The translations under genes and the position numbers were made by a program. A stretch of DNA of 64,000 nt from Colletes latitarsis. Its lineage: Eukaryota > Arthropoda > Insecta > Hymenoptera > Colletidae. This document shows positions 11,001 through 23,799 of this stretch, piece by piece (within the stretch, counting starts at the first letter, position 1; each line of letters starts with the position of its first letter). The stretch lies in contig NW_027488368.1 of assembly GCF_051014445.1 (NCBI RefSeq), forward strand, positions 5,208,001-5,272,000, given 5' to 3'. A model generated the notes under the pieces. That model was given only the letters and a program-made list of their open reading frames with translations, did not search any database and was not told the origin of the DNA.

Positions 11001-14000
11001 ATATACTTTCGCGTTTGTCGCATACTTGTTGACCAGATCCTGGGTTGTTTCTGTTTTGGATCCCGTAGTAATGAGGTTCCACACCGAAACAGTCAATTAA
11101 ACTGGTTGCGATTAATATTTTAGAGGATAACGCCGGTTATGTCTCGGGTAGGTCTGGGATTTGTCCTCATCTGTCTCGTACTTTCGCGTTTTTCGCATAC
11201 TTGTTGGCCAGATCCTGGCCTTTTTCTGGCTTGGACCACGTAGTAATGTGGTACCACACCGAAACAGTCAATTACACCTGGTTGCGAATAATATTTTAGA
11301 GGATAACGCCGGTTATGTCTCGGTTAGGTCTGGGATTTGCCCTCATCTGGATCGTACTTTCGCATTTTTCGCATACTTGTTGGCCAGATCCTGGGCTTTT
11401 TCTGATTTGGATCACGTAGTAATGTGGTACCACACTGAAACAGTTAATTAAACCTGGTTGCAATTAATATTTTAGAGGATAACGCCGGTTATGTCTCGGT
11501 TAGGTCTGGGATTTGCCCTCATCTGGATCGTTCTTTCGCATTTTTCGCTTACTTGTTGCCCAGATCCTGGGTTCTTCCTGGTTTGAATCCCGTAGTAATG
11601 TGGGTCCACAACGAAACAGTCAATTAAACCTGGTTGCGATTAATATTTTAGCGGATAACGCCGACTATGACTGGGTTAGGTCTGGGATTTTCCCTCATGT
11701 GGCTCGTACTTTCGCGTTTCTCGCATTCTTGTCGGCCCGATCCTGGGGTTTTTCTGGTTTGGATCTCGTAGTAATGTGTTACCACACTGAAACAGTCATT
11801 AAAAGCATGTTCCGATTCGTATTTTAGAGGATAACTCTGGTAATGTCAGGCATAGTTCTGGTATTTGCAATCATCTGGCTCATACTTTCGCATTTTCCGC
11901 ATACTTGTTGGCCAGATCATGGCCTTTTTCTGGTTTGGATCACGTAGTAATGCGGTACCACACCGAAACAGTCATTTAAACCTGGTTGCGATTAATATTT
12001 TAGAGGATAACGCCGGTTATGTCTGTGTTTGGTCTGGGATTTGCCCTCATCTGGCTCATACTTTCGCAATTTTCGCATACTTGTTGGCCAGATCCTGGCC
12101 TCTTTCTGGTTTGGATCATCGTAGCAATGCGGTACCACACCGAAACAGTCAATTATACCTGGTTGCGATTAATATTTTAGGGGATAACGCCGGTTACGTC
12201 TCGGTTAGGTCTGGGATTTTCCCTCATCTGGCTCGTACTATCGCGTTTTTCTCATAGTTGTTGAACAGATCCTGGGTTTTTTCTTGTTTGGATCCCGTAG
12301 TAATGTGGTTCCACACCGAAAGAGTCATTTGAACCTGGTTGCGATTAATATTTTAGAGGATAACGCCGGTTATGTCTCGGTTAGGTCTGGTATTTGCCCA
12401 CATCTGGCTCGGTCTTTCGTATATTTCGCATACTTGTTGGCCAGACCCTGGCCCTTTTCTGGTTTGGATCACGTAGTAATGTGGTACCACACTGAAACAG
12501 TCAATTATACCTGGTTGCGATTAATATTTTAGAGGATAACGCCGGTTATGTCTCGGTTAGGTCTGGGATTAGCCCTCATCTGGCACATACTTTCGCGTTT
12601 TTCGCCTACTTGTTGGCCAGATCCTGGGCTTTTTCTGGTTTGGATCACGTAGTAATGCGGTACCACACCGAAACAGTCAATTACATCTGGTTGCGATTAA
12701 TATTTTAGAGGATAATGCCGGTAATGTCTCGGTTAGGTCTGGTATTTGCCCTCATCTGGCGCGTACTTTCGCATTTTTCGCATTCTTGTTGGCCAGATCC
12801 TGGCCTTTTTCTGGCTTGGACCACGTAGTAATGTGGTACCACACCGAAACAGTCAATTGAACCTGGTTGCGATTAATATTTTAGAGGCTAATGCCGGTTA
12901 TGTCTCGGTTAGGTCTGGGATTTGCCCTCATCTGGATCGTTCTTTCGCATTTTTCGCATACTTGTTGGCCAGATCCTGGGTTCTTTCTGGTTTGGATCCC
13001 GTAGTAATGTGGGTCCACAACGAAACAGTCAATTAAACCCGGTTGCGATTAATATTTTAGCGGATAACGCCGGTTATGTCTGGGTTAGGTCTGGGATTTT
13101 CCCTCATGTGGCTCGTACTTTCGAGTTTCTCGCATTCTTGTTGGCCCGATCCTGGGATTTTTCAGGTTTGGATCTCGTAGTAATGTGTTACCACACTGAG
13201 ACAGTCATTAAAATCATGTGCCGATTCGTATTTTAGAGGATAACGCTGGTAATGTCAGGCATAGTTCTGGCATTTGCTATCATCTGGCTCATACTTTCGC
13301 AATTTTCGCATACTTGTTGGCCAGATCCTGGCCTCTTTCTGGTTTGGATCATCGTAGCAATGCGGTACCACACCGAAACAGTCAATTATACCTGGTTGCG
13401 ATTAATATTTTAGGGGATAACGCTGGTTACGTCTCGGTTAGGTCTGGGATTTTCCCTCATCTGGCTCGTACTTTCGCGTTTTTCTCATAGTTGTTGAACA
13501 GATCCAGGGTTTTTTCTTGTTTGGATCCCGTAGTAATGTGGTTCCACACCGAAACAGTCAATTGAACCTGGTTGCGATTAATATTTTAGCGGATAACGCC
13601 GGTTATGTCTGGGTTAGGTCTGGGATTTTCCCTCATCTGGATCGTTCTTTCGCATTTTTCGCATACTTGTTGGCCAGATCCTGGGTTCTTTCTGGTCTGG
13701 ATCCCGTAGTAATGTGGGTCCACAACGAAACAGTCAATTAAACCTGGTTGCGAATAATATTTTAGCGGATAACGCCGGTTATGTCTGGGTTAGGTCTGGG
13801 ATTTTCCCTCATGTGGCTCGTACTTTCGAGTTTCTCGCATTCTCGTTGGCCCGATCCTGGGATTTTTCTGGTTTGGATCTCGTAGTAATGTGTTACCACA
13901 CTGAAACAGTCAATTATACATGGTTGCGATTAATATTTTAGAGGATAACGCCGGTTATGTCTCGGTTAGGTCTGGGATTAGCCCACATCTGGCACATACT

Positions 14001-14280
14001 TTCGCGTTTTTCGCCTGCTTGTTGGCCAGATCCTGGGCTTTTTCTGGTTTGGATCACGTAGTAATGCGGTACCACACCGAAACAGTCAATTAAATCTGGT
14101 TGCGATTAATATTTTAGAGGATAATGCCGGTAACGTCTCGGTTAGGTCTGGTATTTGCCCTCATCTGGCGCGTACTATCGCATTTTTCGCATTCATGTTG
14201 GCCAGATCCTGGCATTTTTCTGGCTTGGACCACGTAGTAATGTGGTACCTCACCGAAACAGTCAATTAAACCTGGTTGCG

Positions 14281-16712
14281 AATAATATTTTAGAGGATAA
14301 CGCTGGTTGTGCCTGGGATAGTTCTGGTATTTGCATGCATCTGGCTCATACTTTCGCGTTTTTCTCATAGTTGTTGGCCAGATCCTGGGTTTTTTCTGGT
14401 TTGGATCCCGTAGTAATGTGGTTCCACACCGAAACAGTCAATTGAACCTGGTTGCGATTAATATTTTAGAGGCTAACGCCGGTTATGTCTCGGTTAGGTC
14501 TGGGATTTGCCCTCATCTGGATCGTTCTTTCGCATTTTTCGCATATTTGTTGGCCAGATCCTGGGTTCTTTCTGGTTTGGATCCCGTAGTAATGTGGGTC
14601 CACAACGAAACAGTCAATTAAACCTGGTTGCGATTAATATTTTAGCGGATAACGCCGGTTATGTCTGGGTTAGGTTTGGGATTTTCCCTCATGTGGCTCG
14701 TACTTTCGAGTTTCTCGCATTCTTGTTGGCCCGATCCTGGGATTTTTCTGGTTTGGATCTCGTAGTAATGTGTTACCACACTGAAACAGTCATTAAAAGC
14801 ATGTGCCGATTCGTATTTTAGAGGATAACGCTGGTAATGTCAGGCATAGTCCTGGCATTTGCTATCATCTGGCTCATACTTTCGCATTTTTCGCATACTT
14901 GTTGGCCAGATCATGGCCTTTTTCTGGTTTGGATCACGTAGTAATGCGGTACCACACATCGAAACAGTCAATTAAACCTGGTTGCGATTAATATTTTAGA
15001 GGATAACGCCGGTTATGTCTCGGTTTGGTCTGGGATTTGCCCTCATCTGGCTCGTACTTTCGCATTTTGCGCATACTTGTTGGCCAGATCCTGGCCTTTT
15101 TCTGGTCTGGATCACGTAGTAATGCAGTACCACACCGAAACAGTCAATTAAACCTGGTTGCGATTAATATTTTAGAGGATAACGCTGGTTATGTCTGGGT
15201 TAGTTCTGGTATTTGCAATCATCTGGCTCATACTTTCGCAATTTTCGCATACTTGCTGGCCAGATCCTGGCCTCTTTCTGGTTTGGATCATCGTAGCAAT
15301 GCGGTACCACACCGAAACAGTCAATTAAAGCTGTCTGCGAATAATATTTTAGAGGATAACGCTGGTTGTGCCTGGGATAGTTCTGGTATTTGCATGCATC
15401 TGGCTCATACTTTCGCGTTTTTCTCATAGTTGTTGGCCAGATCCTGGGTTTTTTCTGGTTTGGATCCCGTAGTAATGTGGTTCCACACCGAAACAGTCAA
15501 TTGAACCTGGTTGCGATTAATATTTTAGAGGCTAACGCCGGTTATGTCTCGGTTAGGTCTGGGATTTGCCCTCATCTGGATCGTTCTTTCGCATTTTTCG
15601 CATACTTGATGGCCAGATCCTGGGTTCTTTCTGGTTTGGATCCCGTAGTAATGTGGGTCCAAAACGAAACAGTCAATTAAACCTGGTTGCGATTAATATT
15701 TTAGCGGATAACGCCGGTTATGTCTGGGTTAGGTCTGGGATTTTCCCTCATGTGGCTCGTACTTTCGAGTTTCTCGCATTCTTGTTGGCCCGATCCTGGG
15801 ATTTTTCTGGTTTGGATCTCGTAGTAATGTGTTACCACACTGAAACAGTCATTAAAAGCATGTGCCGATTCGTATTTTAGAGGATAACGCTGGTAATGTC
15901 AGGCATAGTTCTGGCATTTGCTTCAATCTGGCTCATACTTTCGCATTTTTCGCATACTTGTTGGCCAGATCATGGCCTTTTTCTGGTTTGGATCACGTAG
16001 TAATGCGGTACCACACATCGAAACAGTCAATTAAACCTGGTTGCGATTAATATTTTAGAGGATAACGCCGGTTATGTCTCGGTTTGGTCTGGGATTTGCC
16101 CTCATCTGGCTCGTACTTTCGCATTTTGCGCATACTTGTTGGCCAGATCCTGGCCTTTTTCTGGTCTGGATCACGTAGTAATGCAGTACCACACCGAAAC
16201 AGTCAATTAAACCTGGTTGCGATTAATATTTTAGAGGATAACGCTGGTTATGTCTGGGTTAGTTCTGGTATTTGCAATCATCTGGCTCATACTTTCGCAA
16301 TTTTCGCATACTTGTTGGCCAGATCCTGGCCTCTTTCTGGTTTGGATCATCGTAGCAATGCGGTACCACACCGAAACAGTCGATTATGCCTGGTTGCGAT
16401 TAATATATTAGGGGATAACGCCGGTTACGTCTCGGTTAGGTCTGGGATTTTCCCTCATCTGGCTCGTACTTTCGCGTTTTTCTCATAGTTGTTGAACAGA
16501 TCCAGGGTTTTTTCTTGTTTGGATCCCGTAGTAATGTGGTTCCACACCGAAACAGTCAATTGAACCTGGTTGCGATTAATATTTTAGAGGATAACGCCGG
16601 TTATGTCTCGGTTAGGTCTGGTATTTGCCCACATCTGGCTCGGACTTTCGTATTTTTCGCATACTTGTTGGCCAGACCCTGGCCCTTTTCTGGTTTGGAT
16701 CCCGTAGTAATG
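14281..16712 (+). repeat. 6-mer higher-order repeat, 1059-bp shift
   Basis: Two partial tandem copies of the region-A unit, offset by 1059 bp (equivalent points 14,331/15,390, 14,507/15,566, 14,803/15,862 and 15,025/16,084). This is one monomer shorter than the 1235-bp 7-mer at the window start, which carries the same marker monomers. The first copy ends near 15,320, where AAAGCTGTCTGCG replaces the usual AAACCTGGTTGCG. Confidence 0.8.
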
Positions 16713-18814
16713 TGGTACCACACCGAAACAGTCAATTAAACCAGGTTGCGAATAATATTTTAGAGGATAACGCTGGTTATGCCTGGGATAGTTCTGGTAT
16801 TTGCAATCATCTGGCTCATACTTTCGCAATTTTCGCATACTTGTTGGCCAGATCCTGGCCTCTTTCTGGTTTGGATCATCGTAGCAATGCGGTACCACAC
16901 TGAAACAGTCAATTATACATGGTGCGATTAATATTTTAGAGGATAACGCCGGTTATGTCTCGGTTAGGTCTGGGATTAGCCCTCATCTGGCACATACTTT
17001 CGCGTTTTTCGCATACTTGTTGGCCAGATCCTGGCCTTTTTCTGGCTTGGACCACGTAGTAATGTGGTACCACACCGAAACAGTCAATTAAACCAGGTTG
17101 CGAATAATATTTTAGAGGATAACGCTGGTTATGCCTGGGATAGTTCTGGTATTTGCAATCATCTGGCTCATACTTTCGCGTTTTCCTCATAGTTGTTGGC
17201 CAGATCCTGGGTTTTTTCTGGTTTGGATCCCGTAGTAATGTGGTTCCACACCGAAACAGTCGATTGAACCTGGTTGCGATTAATATTTTAGAGGATAACG
17301 CCGGTTATGTCTCGGTTAGGTCTGGTGTTTGCCCTCATCTGGCTCGTACTTTCGCATGTTTCGCATACTTTTTGGCCAGATCCTGGCCTTTTTCTGGTTT
17401 GGATCACGTAGTAATGCAGTACCACACCGAAACAGTCAATTAAACCTGGTTGCGATTAATATTTTAGAGGATAACGCTGGTTATGTCTGGGTTAGTTCTG
17501 GTATTTGCAATCATCTGGCTCATACTTTCGCAATTTTCGCATACTTGTTGGCCAGATCCTGGCCTCTTTCTGGTTTGGATCATCGTAGCAATGCGGTACC
17601 ACACCGAAACAGTCGATTATGCCTGGTTGCGATTAATATTTTAGGGGATAACGCCGGTTACGTCTCGGTTAGGCCTGGGATTTTCCCTCATCTGGCTCGT
17701 ACTTTCGCGTTTTTCTCATAGTTGTTGAACAGATCCAGGATTTTTTCTTGTTTGGATCCCGTAGTAATGTGGTTCCACACCGAAACAGTCAATTGAACCT
17801 GGTTGCGATTAATATTTTAGAGGATAACGCCGGTTATGTCTCGGTTAGGTCTGGTATTTGCCCACATCTGGCTCGGACTTTCGTATTTTTCGCATACTTG
17901 TTGGCCAGACCCTGGCCCTTTTCTGGTTTGGATCCCGTAGTAATGTGCTACCACACTGAAACAGTCAATTATACATGGTTGCGATTAATATTTTAGAGGA
18001 TAACGCCGGTTATGTCTCGGTTAGGTCTGGTGTTTGCCCTCATCTGGCTCGTACTTTCGCATGTTTCGCATACTTTTTGGCCAGATCCTGGCCTTTTTCA
18101 GGTTTGGATCACGTAGTAATGAGGTACCACACTGAAACAGTCAATTATACCTGGTTGCGATTAATATTTTAGAGGATAACGCCGGTTATGTCTCGGTTAG
18201 GTCTGGTATTTGCCCACATCTGGCTCGGTCTTTCGTATTTTTCGCATACTTGTTGGCCAGACCCTGGCCCTTTTCTGGTTTGGATCACGTAGTAATGTGG
18301 TACCACACCGAAACAGTCAATTATACCTGGTTGCGATTAATATTTTAGGGGATAACGCCGGTTACGTCTCGGTTAGGTCTGGGATTTTCCCTCATCTGGC
18401 TCGTGCTATCGCGTTTTTCTCAAAGTTTTTGAACAGATCCTGGGTTTTTTCTTGTTTGGATCCCGTAGTAATGTGGTTCCACACCGAAACAGTCATTTGA
18501 ACCTGGTTGCGATTAATATTTTAGAGGATAACGCCGGTTATGTCTCGGTTAGGTCTGGTATTTGCCCACATCTGGCTCGGTCTTTCGTATTTTTCGCATA
18601 CTTGTTGGCCAGACCCTGGCCCTTTTCTGGTTTGGATCACGTAGTAATGTGGTACCACACTGAAACAGTCAATTATACCTGGTTGCGATTAATATTTTAG
18701 AGGATAACGCCGGTTATATCTCGGTTAGGTCTGGGATTAGCCCTCATCTGGCACATACTTTCGCGTTTTTCGCCTACTTGTTGGCCAGATCCTGGGCTTT
18801 TTCTGGTTTGGATC

Positions 18815-20010
18815 ACGTAGAAATGTGGTTCCACACCGAAACAGTCAATTGAACCTGGTTGCGATTAATATTTTAGAGGCTAACGCCGGTTATGTCTCGG
18901 TTAGGTCTGGGATTTGCCCTCATCTGGATCGTTCTTTCGCATTTTTCGCATACTTGATGGCCAGATCCTGGGTTCTTTCTGGTTTGGATCCCGTAGTAAT
19001 GTGGGTCCAAAACGAAACAGTCAATTAAACCTGGTTGCGATTAATATTTTAGCGGATAACGCCGGTTATGTCTGGGTTAGGTCTGGGATTTTCCCTCATG
19101 TGGCTCGTACTTTCGAGTTTCTCGCATTCTTGTAGGCCCGATCCTGGGATTTTTCTGGTTTGGATCTCGTAGTAATGTGTTACCACACTGAAACAGTCAT
19201 TAAAAGCATGTGCCGATTCGTATTTTAGAGGATAACGCTGGTAATGTCAGGCATAGTTCTGGCATTTGCTATCATCTGGCTCATACTTTCGCATTTTTCG
19301 CATACTTGTTGGCCAGATCATGGCCTTTTTCTGGTTTGGATCACGTAGTAATGCGGTACCACACATCGAAACAGTCAATTAAACCTGGTTGCGATTAATA
19401 TTTTAGAGGATAACGCCGGTTATGTCTCGGTTTGGTCTGGGATTTGCCCTCATCTGGCTCGTACTTTCGCATTTTGCGCATACTTGTTGGCCAGATCCTG
19501 GCCTTTTTCTGGTCTGGATCACGTAGTAATGCAGTACCACACCGAAACAGTCAATTAAACCTGGTTGCGATTAATATTTTAGAGGATAACGCTGGTTATG
19601 TCTGGGTTAGTTCTGGTATTTGCAATCATCTGGCTCATACTTTCGCATTTTTCGCATACTTGTTGGCCAGATCCTGGCCTCTTTCTGGCTTGGATCATCG
19701 TAGCAATGCGGTACCACACCGAAACAGTCGATTATGCCTGGTTGCGATTAATATTTTAGGGGATAACGCCGGTTACGTCTCGGTTAGGTCTGGGATTTTC
19801 CCTCATCTGGCTCGTACTTTCGCGTTTTTCTCATAGTTGTTGAACAGATCCAGGGTTTTTTCTTGTTTGGATCCCGTAGTAATGTGGTTCCACACCGAAA
19901 CAGTCAATTGAACCTGGTTGCAATTAATATTTTAGAGGATAACGCCGGTTATGTCTCGGTTAGGTCTGGTATTTGCCCACATCTGGCTCGGACTTTCGTA
20001 TTTTTCGCAT
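18815..20010 (+). repeat. Further copy of the region-A marker block
   Basis: Matches about 15,467-16,660 at a constant 3348-bp shift (19 monomers). It includes the GGTCCAAAACGAAAC variant near 19,006, the CATTAAAAGCATGTGCCG monomer and the +2 CACACATCG indel near 19,365. Downstream, 20,149 to about 20,440 matches 17,153 to about 17,440 at 2996 bp, so two monomers differ between the copies. Confidence 0.78.
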
Positions 20011-23000
20011 ACTTGTTGGCCAGATCCTGGCCTTTTTCTGGCTTGGACCACGTAGTAATGTGGTACCACACCGAAACAGTCAATTAAACCAGGTTGCGAA
20101 TAATATTTTAGAGGATAACGCTGGTTATGCCTGGGATAGTTCTGGTATTTGCAATCATCTGGCTCATACTTTCGCGTTTTCCTCATAGTTGTTGGCCAGA
20201 TCCTGGGTTTTTTCTGGTTTGGATCCCGTAGTAATGTGGTTCCACACCGAAACAGTCGATTGAACCTGGTTGCGATTAATATTTTAGAGGATAACGCCGG
20301 TTATGTCTCGGTTAGGTCTGGTGTTTGCCCTCATCTAGCTCGTACTTTCGCATGTTTCGCATACTTTTTGGCCAGATCCTGGCCTTTTTCTGGTTTGGAT
20401 CACGTAGTAATGCAGTACCACACCGAAACAGTCAATTAAACCTGGTTGCGATTAATATTTTAGAGGATAGCGCCGGTTATGTCTCGGTTAGGTCTGGGAT
20501 TTGCCCTCATCTGAACCGTACTTTCGCATTTTTCGCATACTTGTTGGCCAGATACTGGGTTTTTTCTGGTTTGGATCCCGCAGTAATGTGGTTCCACAAC
20601 GAAACAGTCAATTAGACCTGATTGCGATTAATATTTTAGAGGATAACGCCGGTTATGTCTCGGTTAGGTCTGGTATTTGGCCTCATCTGGCGCGTACTTT
20701 CGCATTTTTCGCATTCTTGTTGGCCAGATCCTGGGCTTTTTCTGGTTTGGAACACGTAGTAATGCAGTACCACACCGAAACAGTCAATTAAACCTGGTTG
20801 CGATTAATATTTTAGAGGATAACGCCGGTTATGTCTGGGTTAGTTCTGGTATTTGCAATCATCTGGCTCATACTTTCGCAATTTTCGCATACTTGTTGGC
20901 CAGATCCTGGCCTCTTTCTGGTTTGGATCATCGTAGCAATGCGGTACCACACCGAAACAGTCGATTATGCCTGGTTGCGATTAATATTTTAGGGGATAAC
21001 GCCGGTTACGTCTCGGTTAGGTCTGGGATTTTCCCTCATCTGGCTCGTACTTTCGCGTTTTTCTCATAGTTGTTGAACAGATCCAGGGTTTTTTCTTGTT
21101 TGGATCCCGTAGTAATGTGGTTCCACACCGAAACAGTCAATTGAACCTGGTTGCGATTAATATTTTGGAGGATAATGCCGGTTATGTCTCGGTTAGGTCT
21201 GGTATTTGCCCATATCTGGCTCGGACTTTCGTATTTTTCGCATACTTGTTGGCCAGACCCTGGCCCTTTTCTGGTTTGGATCACGTAGTAATGTGCTACC
21301 ACACTGAAACAGTCAATTATACATGGTTGCGATTAATATTTTAGAGGATAACGCCGGTTATGTCTCGGTTAGGTCTGGGATTAGCCCTCATCTGGCACAT
21401 ACTTTCGCGTTTTTCGCATACTTGTTGGCCAGATCCTGGCCTTTCTCTGGCTTGCACCACGTAGTAATGTGGAACCACACCGAAACAGTCAATTAAACCT
21501 GGTTGCGAATAATATTTTAGAGGATAACGCTGGTTATGCCTGGGATAGTTCTGGTATTTGCAATCATCTGGCTCATACTTTCGCGTTTTTCTCATAGTTG
21601 TTGGCCAGATCCTGGGTTTTTTCTGGTTTGGATCCCGTAGTAATGTGGTTCCACACCGAAACAGTCGATTGAACCTGGTTGCGATTAATATTTTAGAGGA
21701 TAACGCCGGTTATGTCTCGGTTAGGTCTGGTGTTTGCCCTCATCTGGCTTGTACTTTCGCATGTTTCGCATACTTTTTGGCCAGATCCTGGCCTTTTTCT
21801 GGTTTGGATCACGTAGTAATGTGGTACCACAGTGAAACAGTCATTAAAAGCACGTTCTGATTCGTATATTAGAGGATGACGCTGGTTATGTCAGGCATAG
21901 TTCTGGTATTTGCAATCATCTGGCTCATACTTTCGCATTTTTCGCATACTTGTTGGCCAGATCATGGCCTTTTTCTGGCTTGGATCACGTAGTAATGTGG
22001 TGCCACACTGAAACAGTCAATAGAAGCTGGTTGCGATCAGTGTTTTAGAGGATAACGCTGGTTATGTCTGACTTAGTTCTGGTATTTGCAATCATCTGGC
22101 TCATACAATCGCGTTTTTCACATACTTGTTGGCCAGATCCTGCGCTTTTTCTGGTTTGGATCACGTAGTAATGCAGTACCACACCGAAACAGTCAATTAA
22201 ACCTGGTTGCGATTAATATTTTAGAGGATAGCGCCGGTTATGTCTCGGTTAGGTCTGGGATTTGCCCTCATCTGAACCGTACTTTCGCATTTTTCGCATA
22301 CTTGTTGGCCAGATCCTGGGTTTTTTCTGGTTTGGATCCCGCAGTAATGTGGTTCCACAACGAAACAGTCAGTTAAACCTGGTTGCGATTAATATTTTAG
22401 AGGATAACGCCGGTTACGTCTCGGTTAGGTCTGGGATTTTCCCTCATCTGGCTCGTACTTTCGCATTTTTCGCATTCTTGTTGGCCAGATCCTGGGTTTT
22501 GTCTGGTTTGGATCACGTAGTAATGCTGTACCACACCGAAACAGTCAATTAAACCTGGTTGCGATTAATATTTTAGAGGATAACTCTGGTTATGTCTAGG
22601 TTAGTTCTGGTATTTGCAATCATCTGGCTCATACTTTCGCATTTTTCTCATCCTTGTTGGCCAGATCCTGGCGTCTTTCTGGTTTGGATCATCGTAGCAA
22701 TGCGGTACCACACCGAAACAGTCAATTATACCTGGTTGCGATTAATAGTTTAGAGGATAGCGCCGGTTATGTCTCGGTTAGGTCTGGGATTTGCCCTCAT
22801 CTGGATCGTACTTTCGCATTTTTCGCATTCTTGTTGGCCAGATCCTGGGCTTTTTCTGGTTTGGATCACGTAGTAATGCAGTACCACACCGAAACAGTCA
22901 ATTATACCTGGTTGCGATTAATATTTTAGGGGATAACGCCGGTTACGTCTCGGTTAGGTCTGGGATTTTCCCTCATCTGGCTCGTACTTTCGCATTTTTC

Positions 23001-23799
23001 GCATTCTTGTTGGCCAGATCCTGGGTTTTGTCTGGTTTGGATCCCGTAGTAATGTGGTTCCACAACGAAACAGTCAATTAAACCTGGTTGAGATTAATAT
23101 TTTAGAGGATAACGCTGGTTATGTCTGAGTTAGTTCTGGTATTTGCAATCATCTGGCTCATACATTCGCGTTTTTCGCATACTTGTTGGCCAGATCCTGG
23201 GCTTTTTCTGGTTTGGATCACGTAGTAATGTGGTACCACACTGAAACAGTCAATTAAACCTGGTTGCGATTAATATTTTAGAGGATAACGCCGGTTATGT
23301 CTCGGTTAGGTCTGGTATTTGCCCTCATCTGGCGCGTACTTTCGCATTTTTCGCATTCTTGTTGGCCAGATCCTGGGCTTTTTCTGGTTTGGATCACGTA
23401 GTAATGCAGTACCACACCGAAACAGTCAATTAAACCTGGTTGCGATTAATATTTTAGAGGATAACTCTGGTTATGTCTAGGTTAGTTCTGGTATTTGCAA
23501 TCATCTGGCTCATACTTTCGCATTTTTCTCATCCTTGTTGGCCAGATCCTGGGCTTTTTCTGGTTTGGACCACGTAGTAATGCAGTACCACACCGAAACA
23601 GTCAATTAAACCTGGTTGCGATTAATATTTTAGGGGATAACGCCGGTTTTGTCTGGGTTCGGTCTGGTACTTGCCCTCATCTGGCTCGAACTTTCGCATT
23701 TTTCTCATACTTGTTGGCCAGATCCTGGGCTTTATCTGGTTTGGATCACGTAGTAATGGGGTTCTACACCGAAACAGTAAATTAAACTGGTTGCGATTA

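Noticed and set aside
16912..16935. ACATGGTGCGATTA, an odd join near 16,922
   Set aside because: It is a 1-bp deletion from ACATGGTTGCGATTA and does not change the surrounding structure.
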